A stretch of 64,000 bases of DNA from Pelecanus crispus. Its lineage: Eukaryota; Chordata; Aves; Pelecaniformes; Pelecanidae. Location of the stretch: assembly GCF_030463565.1 (NCBI RefSeq), contig NC_134643.1:168352491-168416490 (forward strand). The letters are read 5' to 3'. This document shows, piece by piece, positions 38,452-50,400 of the stretch. A model generated the notes under the pieces. The model was not told where the DNA came from and did not search any database. It worked only from the letters and a program-made list of their open reading frames with translations. Position 1 is the first letter of the stretch, and every line of letters begins with the position of its first letter. Both the position numbers and the translations under genes were made by a program.

Positions 38452-38955
38452 TTGTTGCATTCCTGATGGGAGGCACTGCTTTCGGGTTCTGTTGGGGTTG
38501 AAAATGTAGTTGAAAACATCGTGTTTCCTATTCATTTCTCATATTGGTCATGTAATAACAAGGAATACCGTTTACAGAGCTCTTGCATCTTTCAGTGTTG
38601 AATCTGAAACAAGAATATGCATATACACATTACTGGCCACGTCTATTTGGAAAGCGAGAGTTAATGCTTCTTTCTCATGAACTCAATGGTGAAAGTCTCT
38701 TTGATTTCACTGAGGTGAAGATTTTGCCTCTAATGTTTACATTAAAGATTGAAACTGGTCTTGCAAGAAAGCCTGTTAACCAATGAACGGAATTTACTCC
38801 AGAGTATTACCTTATAAAGTTTTTAATGTACATTTTCTTGTATTTTATCGTAAACTTTATATAAAATTGTGAACATTTTGAATAAAATATTTCCATCTAG
38901 TAAAATGTTACGTTTCTAATATGGTTTACAATAAACACCAAATGAAAAGGAAAAA
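38452..38955 (+). other. DZIP1: DZIP1 3' UTR
   Basis: About 0.5 kb of AT-rich trailing sequence follows the stop. Two AATAAA signals lie at 38881-38886 and 38930-38935, so cleavage is expected near 38900 or 38955. The end is estimated from these hexamers. Confidence 0.7.
38881..38886 (+). promoter_or_regulatory. DZIP1 polyadenylation signal (AATAAA)
   Basis: Canonical hexamer 430 bp after the stop codon, with a second at 38930-38935. T-rich downstream sequence favours the first, but either could be used. Confidence 0.7.
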
Positions 38956-39558
38956 AAGGCCTGAGCTATAAAGCTAGTTATTATTAAATGCCTCCTATTA
39001 TGGGAAGTCACTCTAATCGAAAAAGAAAGACTTGAGTTTTAGTTAACACAAAAGCACAAAAATTGGAAAAGAAATTAAAACGTCAGGCTAGGGTGAGGAA
39101 AGTACTGACCTGCCATTGCTCAAGTACTTCCCTATTTCTGTTTTGTCCATAGTGGCTGCCTTCTTAAAAAAAACCACAAAATACAAATAGAAAACCAAGG
39201 TAAAATAAAAAGAACCTTGAATAGCTTTGTAGTTTTGATGTATTTTGGATGGTATCAGATATAAAACCTTTTCTGTCATACTGTGCCATTAATAGATAGG
39301 ACTATTTATGTTTTTATATTTACACCCATGTCCCAAAATGAAACTCCAAGGGTCTATCAGTTCAAACCTCAAGACAGACCTGAGTTTGTGTCTAATTTTA
39401 GGGTCCCAGTCTAGAAAGCATTTTGTGGTTATTCCTAATCTCTAATCTCATTTATTAAATCATTGTAGAAATATTCCCTCAAAAGCCATCATATTTCTAT
39501 GACAAGCCCCAAAAAAGTGCTAGCTGAATTTTTGAACTGTAGTAACTAACTCATGATC

Positions 39559-40170
39559 AGCTAAAAAGGCGGCCAACAGCATCCTGGCTTGGATCAGGAA
39601 TAGTGTGGCCAGCAGGAGCAGGGAGGTGATTGTTCCCCTGTACTGGGCGCTGGTGAGGCCGCACCTGGAATACTGTGTCCAGTTTTGGGCCCCTCACTAC
39701 AAGAAAGACATTGAGGTGCTGGAGTGTGTCCAGAGAAGGGCAGCAAGGCTGGTGAAGGGTCTGGAGCACAGGCCTTATGAGGAGTGGCTGAGGGAACTGG
39801 GGTTGTTTAGCCTGGAGAAGAGGAGGCTGAGGGGAGACCTTATCGCTCTCTACAGCTACCTGAAAGGAGGTTGTAGTGAGGTGGGTGTTGGGCTCTTCTC
39901 CCATGTAGTTAGCGATAGGACGAGAGGAAATGGGCTCAAGCTGCACCAGGGGAGGTTTAGATTGGATATTAGGAGAAATTTCTTCACAGAAAGACTGGTT
40001 AAGCATTGGAAGAGGCTGCCCAGAGAGGTGGTGGAGTCACCATCCCTGGAGGTGTTCAAAAAACAGGTAGATGTGGCGCTTTGGGACATGGTTTATTGGG
40101 CATGGTGGTGTTGGGTTGATGATTGGACTGATGATCTTAGAGATCCTTTCCAACCTTAATGATTCCTAGT
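39559..40170 (+). mobile_element. CR1 LINE 3' fragment, comparatively intact
   Basis: This sense CR1 copy covers the last part of ORF2 and the 3' UTR. A continuous frame (39605-40159) encodes a CR1 ORF2 C-terminus, with [39 protein letters not shown] and [20 protein letters not shown]. The open frame suggests a younger copy than the others. It ends TCCAACCTTAATGATTCCTA. It lies between the convergent 3' ends of DZIP1 and CLDN10. Confidence 0.93.
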
Positions 40171-40242
40171 TTTACTTTCATTAAAAAATAATCCAGCCAC
40201 CAAGCCAGGAAACATGATATTAATTATTACTCTACCCTTAAT

Positions 40243-40335
40243 TGGTTTAGTGGTGGACTTGTTAATATAAGGTTAATGGTTGGACTGGTTGATCTTAAAG
40301 GTCTTTTCCAACATAAACGATTCTATGATTCTAAA
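40243..40335 (+). mobile_element. CR1 LINE 3' tail fragment
   Basis: A short sense CR1 end with TTTAGTGGTGGACTTGTTAA, GACTGGTTGATCTTAAAGGT and ACGATTCTATGATTCTA. It stands about 70 bp after the larger CR1 copy and has its own complete tail, so it is a separate insertion. Confidence 0.85.
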
Positions 40336-41154
40336 AAAAGCGCTGTTAAGTATTGCCTGCTTTTATTTGGTCAGTCCTTCAGGAATGTCATTGGCAGAGC
40401 AGGCCAGCTGGTATTGCCTGGGGTTTTTCCTTCCCTTTTGTAACCCAGTGGCCTGGAGCCATTCTGGAGCCAAAGGTGTCCCGGCCCCCTGCCCAGCAGG
40501 ATGGAACGAAAGCAACCTCCTGGAAGTGACTTGTCCTCAGCAGGGCTGAGCGCTGAGGCAGGGCAGGAGCCCAGCGGCACAAAGCAAATCCAGAACATAG
40601 GAACTGTCTCCAAGCCTTGTCTTGCCCACCACAAAACTCCCCAAAGGCGGCAGCCTCAACTTTTTCTCTCCCTGCCATGCACACAAATGCTCACGATCAC
40701 GCATGTATTCTTCTTCTCATGCACACGTTCTTCTTAGGCCTCTCTAGTGACTGTCTTCATAACAACTGGCCCTGATTCTTTTCAGTACCTGCTCCTGCCT
40801 CCCGAAATCCCATACTTACTTACACTTTACCCAGTCTCTTCCTCGTCTTATTCCTATGGCACCAAATTGACCAAGTTGCACGTTCATCCATCGCGGCAAT
40901 GTGATAAGGCGGTAAGAGCCTGCTGGTTCCCACTGACTCACTGTCTGGTGCTGCACTTACGATGTGCTCTGCAATTCCGACTTCACTGCTAATCAGTGGT
41001 GAGATATTTTACATATTAACCTGCACAGAGTATGGCTGTTTTCTCCAGTACTGAACCCATTTCAGAAACGGTTGCAGTGATGCACCGCAGTCAGTATGAT
41101 GTGTGTGATGCCATTCCCATAAGCAACTGACATACTGAGTTGGTAAATACCCCA
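40336..41154. other. Intergenic DNA between DZIP1 and CLDN10
   Basis: A moderately GC-rich stretch of 0.8 kb with several short overlapping frames on both strands. I recognise no gene, repeat family or regulatory motif. It lies beyond the inferred CLDN10 polyadenylation signal. Confidence 0.6.
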
Positions 41155-41160
41155 TTTATT
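41155..41160 (-). promoter_or_regulatory. CLDN10 polyadenylation signal (AATAAA)
   Basis: TTTATT on the plus strand reads AATAAA on the minus strand, 224 bp after the CLDN10 stop codon. Other hexamers further on cannot be excluded. Confidence 0.6.
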
Positions 41161-41383
41161 TTTTTTCAAGAAAGCAACATCAGCTCATGATTCCCAGGTA
41201 TAAACTTCACAATACCAACATCAATCTTAAAATATTATATAATAAAATTTACATCAATACGTAAAAAGCTGCAAGTTAATGTTTTAAAAATTCATTGTCT
41301 TAGTGATAATTACATTGGGGTTGGGGGGAAATCACTCTGCATGAAACGTACATTAAAACGCTTTGAATCTTCCAACAGTACAA
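41161..41383 (-). other. CLDN10: CLDN10 3' UTR (short form)
   Basis: AT-rich sequence between the stop codon and the first AATAAA on the minus strand. Longer 3' UTR forms are possible. Confidence 0.6.
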
Positions 41384-41498
41384 TTAAACATAAGCATTCT
41401 TGTCAAAGTGCTTTGGTGGGGTTTTGTCTGGGACGCTGTTGTGGACCTTTGTACGAGAAGACATCACAGATGTGGCTCCATTATATGCATACCCCCTC
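41384..41498 (-). CDS. CLDN10: CLDN10 coding exon 5 (terminal)
   Basis: 115 bp, entering in phase 2, with the TAA stop at 41386-41384. It encodes the cytoplasmic tail: YAYNGATSVMSSRTK, a diverged middle part, and FDKNAYV. Confidence 0.96.
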
Positions 41499-44400
41499 CT
41501 GAAAAGAAAAGAGAATCAACCATTTACAGCTCATCCTACAGCCAGGTAACTTCTCTGTATCCAAGCGTTATGGCAATATAAAACTAGAAGAAATGTATAG
41601 GAGTGTACCTACAAATTTCAGGGGGTACACACACCTTCCTTGCCTCTGTGGTCTCATTCTCATTTGACATTTCCCCTCCAGCATCTCTCTTTGCAATTCA
41701 CTTTTATATAAACTTGTATCCCTTGTTTACAGCCAAGTAAATTAGGGCCCAAACATGAAATATTGAGGCTGTGGCAGATCCTAGGTGAAGAGTCACTCCC
41801 TCCAGCTGTGCCTCTTCATTCTCGCCCCTCTTCTGCTGCTGGAGGTCCTACTGCCACCACCACGGTCCTTCACCTCTCTCACTTTTGATCTGATGATTTG
41901 TGATTAAACAAACTTGTCTGTTCACATCTGTAAGGTGACTTGACCACTTTTCCTACATCAGTGAACGCATTTTTTTTCCGGCTGTAGTAAAATTATCAAG
42001 TATATATAACACAAGTATTTGTTCTGAGTCAACAGCTTTTCTTAATTACATGAATGATGGAGAGAGCATTATCCTTAAATCCCATTGTTTCCCTTCATCC
42101 ACACAATCCTTTTCTGAGTCTCACTACAAAGTGTTTTGGAAAAGTAATCAAGCCACATACATACAGTGGGTACAATAAGTACAACTTGTGTTTTACCTTG
42201 GAGAATTACTGTTTTCAGCTATTGAGAAGCAGAATATACTGCCACCAATTATACAGAGTGAAGCTCCAGCCCATCCAATGAACAAAGCTGCTCCTAGTTC
42301 ATACCTACAGGAAGTTAATAAATGGGTTTAACAAAAGAAAGCATGGATTTAACAGTTTTTCAGAATAAAAGAACTAAATTTTATTTTTTCCTGAATAACT
42401 TGCCATTGACACGTTATATCGCAAAATCAGCAGCTCTGCCGTTCACCCGTGTTCTTTTCATTATTTCCCTCTAACTCAGGAGGCAAACTCCGTCCCTGCG
42501 GTACGCTTGGGCTATGCGTATCTCCCCACGCAGCCAGCCAGGGTGCCTGGCTTTTCCACATCTCCTCCTGGATTGCTTGGCTGCAGGGTTACATGATTCT
42601 TTGACCCATTTACAGCACATGGCTCCTATCCCCGTGGACCATTTTGGGTTTGTTCCCGCTGGCTCCCAAGCTGGACCGGGGCTTTCACTGAGCTGGTGAC
42701 TAGAGCTGCTGCCGACAACTCTCCTTAACTCTCCCCTTGGGCTCTCGGGATCTCCCTCCCTAGCCACACTCCAGCCTGCTTAAAACACGAGGTTTTTATA
42801 CGTGTATATATAATATGCATACGCAATACCTATACACACATACGCAATGTATGCATATACGTATACAGATGTATCTGATACATGCATATACAGATATGCA
42901 CATACATGTGTGCAGATGCACGTGTGCATGCACGCACAGGTGCACGTGCTGGCAACTTTCTGCTTCTCTAGTCCCTGTGGCTGGATTCAGGCTGGGAGAC
43001 GCCGCTCCCCTCCGAGCCCCTGGGCACGGCTCCGGGTCACCACCAACAGTCCCCTCTGCCACCCGGGGCAGCCACCACGTGTTTGCAGCCAGAAACTGCT
43101 CAGTTTGACTCCGAGAGGAGATGGTGCTGCTTCAGGAGCGTTATCACACGGGGGCAAGTCCAAGCCTCTAAAGCAACAGTGGTACCTGAAGGAAAAGAAG
43201 GGCATGGGGAAGACATTCTTTTCCTCCCGCTGCTCGAGCTCGGCGCCCATAACCTGAGCTCTGGAGCTTCAAGACGAGCAGCAAGCCATGGCTACCACTT
43301 GTCTGCTCCATTCACCAGCTCTCTGCCCGAGGTACCGCTCTTTGAAACACTTTCAGGATGACCCACGTTAGACCGCAGGCCCAACAGTCTCCAGAGTCCC
43401 TCCTATTCCTCACTATTTAGCACAGACTGGGTGTCTCTTGCTCCTTCTGCTCTGCTCCAGTTCCTCCTTGAAGAAACCTTTACCTCTTCCTGAATCCCAG
43501 AATCCTGCGCTGAAAACACAGGCCCCTGTCCCCCATCCAGCCACAGTTACTGGTCAGGGGGCTGTGCTGTTCAAGCCTTTGATAGTAAGTTTGTTCATTT
43601 ATTGTAAACTCTGCTGAGGCAGCCGAACGAAAGCCTCTGCTTGACAGCCTGCCTGAACAACAGGAAGACTGCGCAGTTGCATGCTTTTCAGCTAGTTCTG
43701 AACATTTCCATGTGAACACATCCTAATTTAACATTAGCTGAAATACGTAACTGAAAACGCCCGTTAAGCTGTTCTACAAAACTTGTATCTTTACAAAGAT
43801 GACACTGCGGAAACACTCAAAAATTGCCTGTGAGCCCAGACACCCAGAAAATTATATAGCAACTTCTATAATAGGTCACACAAGGGTGAACACTGGTTGG
43901 AGAACAACAAAAAAAAAAAAAAAAAAAAAAAAAGAAAAATCACATTTCCATGTTTTCTTGAGATTCTAACCAGAGGTAAAGCATGGACTTAAAAAAAAAA
44001 GTCACACAGGGAGAAAAAGCCACACTTAGGATATCAGTGCTAGATGATGTGGACACCCAGGTTCAAGTCATTTCTGAGTCAGGGACTTGCTGCCAAAAAG
44101 AGATGGAGCCACTGGAGCTCAGAGGTAGGACACTTCGTGAGGGCTTGCACCTGACTCCTCATGGCCCTGCTAGTGCTCCAACTTCTAGGCTTCTTTTTCA
44201 TTTTCTGTTCACATATCTAAGCAGAGTTTTTATTTATCATCCCTTGTTAAAAAAGGATCAGATTCCTCCAAACATTCTCCATACCCAGTGTGGGATTTAG
44301 GCATCCAATCCCCAAATTAAACTGCTGGAAACCATCGCTCAGCTGCCTTTCACCCTGCAAAACTCTACGCCCAGCTCCGTTTGACTTAAAAATCTGCGAA

Positions 44401-47400
44401 GCGTGTAAAGCTTTAATTCTAACTATGCTCCCATTTCCAACCATGTGCTACAGTTTTCACAAGACTTGAGCAGATTTCTGTCTGTTCAAGGACTGGGGGT
44501 TCTCTGATTAGCAGCAGATATCTACATCAGAGCTCATCACCTAGGATCCCGTTGTAGTCAACACGCAAGAAATACACACAAAGTAGGCTTCTAAAACACC
44601 CTCAAGGCACCTCTTTCAACGAGCTGTAAAGGCATATCAAAGTGACTAACTCCAATGTGAGGTCAGCCCCATCCTGGGGATCCCTCCATCCCGCAGGTAC
44701 TGCCAGAGCACACCTAAGGTACACGGACCAGGGTCAGGCTCCCCACAAAAGCCAGCGCAGACCACCACGGTGCTGCAGGACACAGCTGGACCAAGACCCA
44801 GGACGGCTGTTGCTGTAACAACTTACTCGTCAAGACCATTTGCCTAGAAAGTGGGAAACACAAGTTCATTTCCACATTTCCACCTAACAACATTAAACAG
44901 TTGGCCAGAGGCTAATGTGACAGAGATAAGGAGACCAATTACCATCTCCCCTCCTGAAGCTCTTCAGTTGTACAGGAAAGAAATCAAGATTACATTGAGT
45001 TTAATTGGGTAGAAAAGGGTTACCTGACTCTTGCCTGCTAGTTGGGAAAGAAGACATTGGGTCCGGCCTTTGTTCTTGGGATTGTTTGTACTTTTTAAGC
45101 AACATTTGTTACTATAACATGTATAAACAGATTGCATATATGCACCCTTCTTGGGTGACTGCCACACCGCTAGGTTAATGAGTTGCAGAGCTGGCCTAAT
45201 TGGTCTTTCCTCCACATCTCTAAACAGACAAAAAAACCTTTCTGATTTACACTGGTGCTTATGAGGAAAACTTCAAATTTTCAATTGCATATCAGCCTGT
45301 GTATGGCTTCCTGGCTTTTATCCAATCCATCTTTTCAGCATTTAAGAAGCCAACCATAACCTCCATCAAAATCCAGTATGTAAAAAAACCTTACCATATG
45401 AAAAAACACTTACATACATTGATACCTCCAGAAAAAAAAAGAAAAAAAAAAAGGAGATAGGCTTTCTTAGAAGAAATTTCTGCACTTGCTGTTTTTCCCT
45501 TTCCTCTTTATCATTAAAATCTTTGCAGGAAACACACTCTTCTGTTCTTACAATTCTTGGTTGCAAGAACCAAAGCAGCCGCTCTCCGAAGCGTGTGCTT
45601 CAGCATATCCACTGTCTCCGGTCAGTGAAATCAATCTGATTAGAGATCGCTGGCAGCTCAGCAGGGAGTGGGACATTGATGAAGAGGCTTAGAGCTGGTG
45701 ATCATTGAGGACTACGAGAATTCAACTGCAGAGAACTGAAAGCCACCTTCAGCTACACTGACCAAGCAGGCTAAAAGCAGAGTTTTTGCTGTAATCCAGT
45801 AAGAGAGGCAGAATTCAGTGAAAGAAAGAAAGTACAATATCAGTATAGAAGAAAAACATTCTAGTTGTTACGTACATTAGGACCACGAAGTAAACTTCCA
45901 AGCAAACCAGTGGAAGCTTCATTAGCCAGCTAGATGTCGGCATATGTAAAGGAGAGACCTACCTACCTACCGAATCAGCACAACTACCCAAGGGAAATAC
46001 GCATTTTGAATGTCTAATTCTTATGATTCTTGGAAAATGAAAAATAGATTCAAATATAACAGCAGGACAGTGGAAAGAGGGCCTGTGTGAACTCTGCATA
46101 ATCCATTCAGAGACAAGAAAGCTGAAGGGAAACAATTCTCCATAAAAGAGAAAAGGAAGTTAGTCAGATAATTTGGATACACTAACCCTGTTCATCAGTG
46201 AGAATGATCATGATTATGGAGTTCAAACTGCAGCAAAGGACAAAAAGGATAAAGACTGTAAGAGGGTTTTTTTTAATTAAAGTAGTAAAGTGACAAAATA
46301 GTTTCCGAAGAGAAGCTGTGGGACCAACATTAGCAAGACAGCAAAACAGAAGCACAGATTTTCCCCTATTACAGATGTCTGAAGAAAAATGAAATCCATC
46401 TTGGCTGCAAGCACCAAGGCATCCCGTGCTGTCCCCAAGACTCTGCGTGTGTTATTATGTAGGGTCAAGCAATTCCTTTGCAGCTGTTTTAAACTGGCAA
46501 TGCAAACTATCGCATTGGGACATGAAGTCCAGCCTAAGATTTCTTTCTAAGTAAGGTGGGTTCTAGGGTGTCCCCATGGTGCCTGCCATTCCTCAGTTTG
46601 GTACATAATTCAAACCAGAAGTCTCCTGGCCAACAGCTTTAGGCAGGTCTCTGGTTCCTCCTGCACCCATACATAGCCAGGGTGCCTCTTCCAAATGCAG
46701 AAGGCTGAAGGGAAATTCTGATGGCCGAGATGATGCTAACATCTCGTGGTGTTTGTTTTCCACTAACAGCATCTCAAGCCTGTCTTTGACACCACCAGAA
46801 TAAATTCAGGAGAGAAATGTGCAGTAAAAGGTGAAAGACTGAAACCCAAAGCAGCACCCTCTCTCAGTGAAGAGCCAATGCCAAATTTCCAGAATATACC
46901 AGCAAAGCGTATTACATGCTTCTGCCATACATATTAAAGTAAGAGTTCACGGACGGCAACAAAATACATTACTCCAACGTATTTTACATTGGTTGAGAGA
47001 GAAAAGAGTCGAACGCCAGCGTTAGCTTCAGCTGATGCAAGGTCATTGCATGAGCTACATACACCGTGCCAACTCAAAATACAACTTCCGGCTTTCCTCT
47101 CTGCCTTGATCTTTGCAGTCGTGATTATGTGTCCCCACAGCTGAGCTACGCTGGTTGTTCAGGAAAAAGGTAATTTCTGCAGAGGATGTTTTAGTACCTC
47201 TATTTTGAGATTTAAACTGGATTTCTCATTCCCTCGCAGTAAAACTCCACTGTGAGGTCTGCCTGCTCTTTTGCAGCAGAAGAGTGTAGGAATACAGCGT
47301 AGGAAAGGGACTTCTGGCAACAACCATGGTATTTTTCACTAGGAACAGTAAGCCTGATGAATAATTAACTTCTGGCTATATAGCCAGGCTCCATTTTCTT

Positions 47401-50400
47401 CACAGCACCTCACATCCTTGTTTCTTTTGGAGGCCTTTGGATCCTGTCCTCACCGTCCAAACAAGCAGAAACTATAGCAGAATTATGGAGGAAACTAATA
47501 TGAACCTGTTTTCAAGACAGGAGAAGCAGTGTCAGCCCTACCACAGCCCTACCACATACGTGGATGCAGTTAATGTTATTTATTCAGACTATTTTCTTTC
47601 TATCAAGGAGAAATGGAAAGGCTCAGGGTTCCTTACTGAGCCCTTTCTTGGGTCTCAGGGAAATTTGTACCTGATGCTTGACTTATTCTGGAATCACCAC
47701 CAAGAAAACTTTGAAATTCTTGTCTTTAAAGATAGCTTTATGTAAGAAGCCAAAACAAGAAAGTCCATGATGGTATAATTTACAGCCAATGTTTTCAGAC
47801 TTGGTGGATGTGAACCCAAAATCCAAGCACTGGTTTGTGAATTGCTGCCTTCGTAGGTCATGAGAACTTGCACAGCTCTAAAGGGAGTCTTTAGGGATGC
47901 TTCTTTATTTCTGGTATGGATCCTGCAATTCTATAAACACTCAGTCCCTTAAATTTAATTACACATATAGCCAAAGGGTTTATGTTAGTGCTTATATGAT
48001 CACGGGTTACGATAAGGTTTGTGATCCAAATTTCAGTCATCTGGATTTGAAAATCACTCAGCAAAAAGTCCACAGAGCCTGCAGAAACCTCTCTTCAAGA
48101 GGAGTCAAGATTGCGCAGTGCTCGACAACTTTATGGAAACCACCTTCTATCAAAAGCTTAAGGAAATAATTTTCTTCCTTTCCTATCGAATGATGCGCCT
48201 AATTGAGCGCTTCTGTCTTGTGCAATCCTTTTGCTTCATCTCTGACATAAACACAAGCTCACTCCTGCTTATCCCCATTCGCTCTGCGGCAAGCGGGGCA
48301 GAACCCTGCCGAGCTGCAATAAGCCTGGGCACAAAGATTACAGAGCAATCACTGTACGGGAAGGTGTTTGTTCATTAAATTTAAGCTCACGGTTACTACA
48401 GTTGGAAAATATGATTAAATAAAACTGCAGGCCACTCTCCTTCTCTGCCCAAGAGGAGAAGCACCTGCTCTCTGTCTAAATGGGCTCTGGTGCACAGTTT
48501 GAAACTTAAGGTCTACTTCTTTGAAAGATTTATGGGTATAGGAAAGTACTTACTTTTGTGCAACAAAAGAAGGATCAAAGAACTCAGACGTGATCCTGTT
48601 TGCATACAGGGAACAACTAGTCATAGAGCACAACCCTGAAAAGCATAAGACAAACCATTCAGTGGAGCCAGCAGAAGAGCTTTGGGCGTGACCCTGAAGC
48701 CAATGAAGTCATGGAGAATTGCGCGTGGATTTCTGCAGAAAAGAAGCAGCTCTGGTATGACTTCAAATACCCAAACTTAAAGAAATAAGGCATATTTACC
48801 AGAGAGTATGAAAATCAGTCCAGCTAAACAAGCTATTTTTGCTTTAGTCTGATCGGAGCCTCCGACTTTTGTACACTTCATCCCAACCAGTCCAAAAACG
48901 GCACCGAAGAAGCCCAGGCAGACGGCGGAGATCATCAGTCCTCTGCAGGCTTGGATGTAACCTGCGGTGAGAAAGAGCACGGCTAATGTGAGAACTGGGA
49001 CCACAACGGGTTTCGCTGCAGCTCCTCTCCCTCTGCGCAGCGTCAGGCATTCACTATTGCAAACCACATCGGACCTTGGCTGGAGTAATGTCACCTTACC
49101 ATTGAGTGCACTCTCCTAGGTGATGTATGCCCTTCAGAGGGCATCATCACCTCAGCCCAGCTCATAAGAAACATACTATGGTATTCAGGGCTGCAAAAAA
49201 TAATCTCGTGGCATTGGGTACAGTGTCTGCAAGAGGTTGTACCCATGAGGTTTTGAAAAGCAACTCCACCTGGTTGGCACGGCGGCCGTCACAGGTTGCG
49301 GAGCCACGCGGTGCACACAAAGCAAGTCTTAGGTGCCAGTCTTGCGGTGCATGTGTGGTGCGGATGCAATCCGACTGGCAGCACTGGCCCTGGCTGCAGC
49401 CCTGGGCCTGCCTGGACATGCCACCGATTTGAGTCGGATCCACGGCGGCCCTCATTCTGCAGGGAAGTCAAACGTGCTCAGCTTCATGGACAGCAGTAAC
49501 CCTTTGAGATAAAGCAAACTACTGCCGTACTTAAGCCTGGAGAAATGTGGCTGGCTTCAACCACACACAATTTTGCTGTGCTGGCTGAGACTGCTCTGAG
49601 CTGGACCTCCCAGGGGCAGAGCCTTTCAGCAGGACAACGGGTTGCTTGGCCTCTTCTCCCTTCGGAGAATATCTTGTAATTGAAAGACTGGATAATCTCA
49701 TATCACTGTTTACAGGGGGGAACACTGCAATCTTACACAGCTGAATAACCATCACAAGATGTTTTTCTTCATAACCTGTTGTTACATCTCATTTAAAATG
49801 AAAATGTACTTCCACTATTAGGGTATTCATTCATTTTGCTTTGATCTCCAGTGGGTGGAAACATTGAGAGCTAAACCATGTTTTTATTGCCTATTACACC
49901 AAATATTACGTAATAACAAATAAACCAAAAAAACACCCCTGCATAAAAGTCTTTAGTATATAGGAAATTACTATATTAAAACAGGAACTAGAGGACATCT
50001 AATGAAAACAGAAAGCAGCAGATTCAAAACAAAAAGTGCGCTTGTCCATATAACTAAGTTGCAGAACTCCTTTCCGCAGGGTATGTGGATGCTAAAGGTT
50101 TACAGAGATTCAAAAAGACACGGGATACATTCATTAAAGAGAAATCTGGCTGGCTGGCAGGTCCCTGAGCTGCAGATGGCTATCACCGATGCTTGGCTGC
50201 CTTCCACTCTCCTTACTGCCATCCACTTTGGCCGCTGCTGGAGGCATATCAGCTCCAGGATGACTGCTCTGTGTTTGAACACTATTTTTGAAAAACCCAT
50301 TGATTCACAGCTTTGAGCAACAAGCGGCACAGACGCAGCAATTTGTACCAGGTAACACCCCATTTTATCAGTCCTACTGAATTTAGGTGCTGTGCTGCAC

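Larger units (their letters stand above)
42305..48553 (-). other. CLDN10 intron 3, largest intron region
   Basis: 6.2 kb intron. It contains an alternating purine/pyrimidine tract (42795-42950) and an A25 run (43909-43933), both listed separately. I recognise no CR1 copy or exon in the rest. Confidence 0.7.

Noticed and set aside
39605-40159. 184-codon plus frame as a host gene
   Set aside because: It is the C-terminal part of CR1 ORF2 within a recognisable CR1 copy.
49160-49460. Minus-strand frame beginning MSRQAQG as a CLDN10a first exon
   Set aside because: The first residues vaguely recall the a-type start, but there is no hydrophobic first helix, no W-GLW-C-C pattern, and no donor in the right phase.
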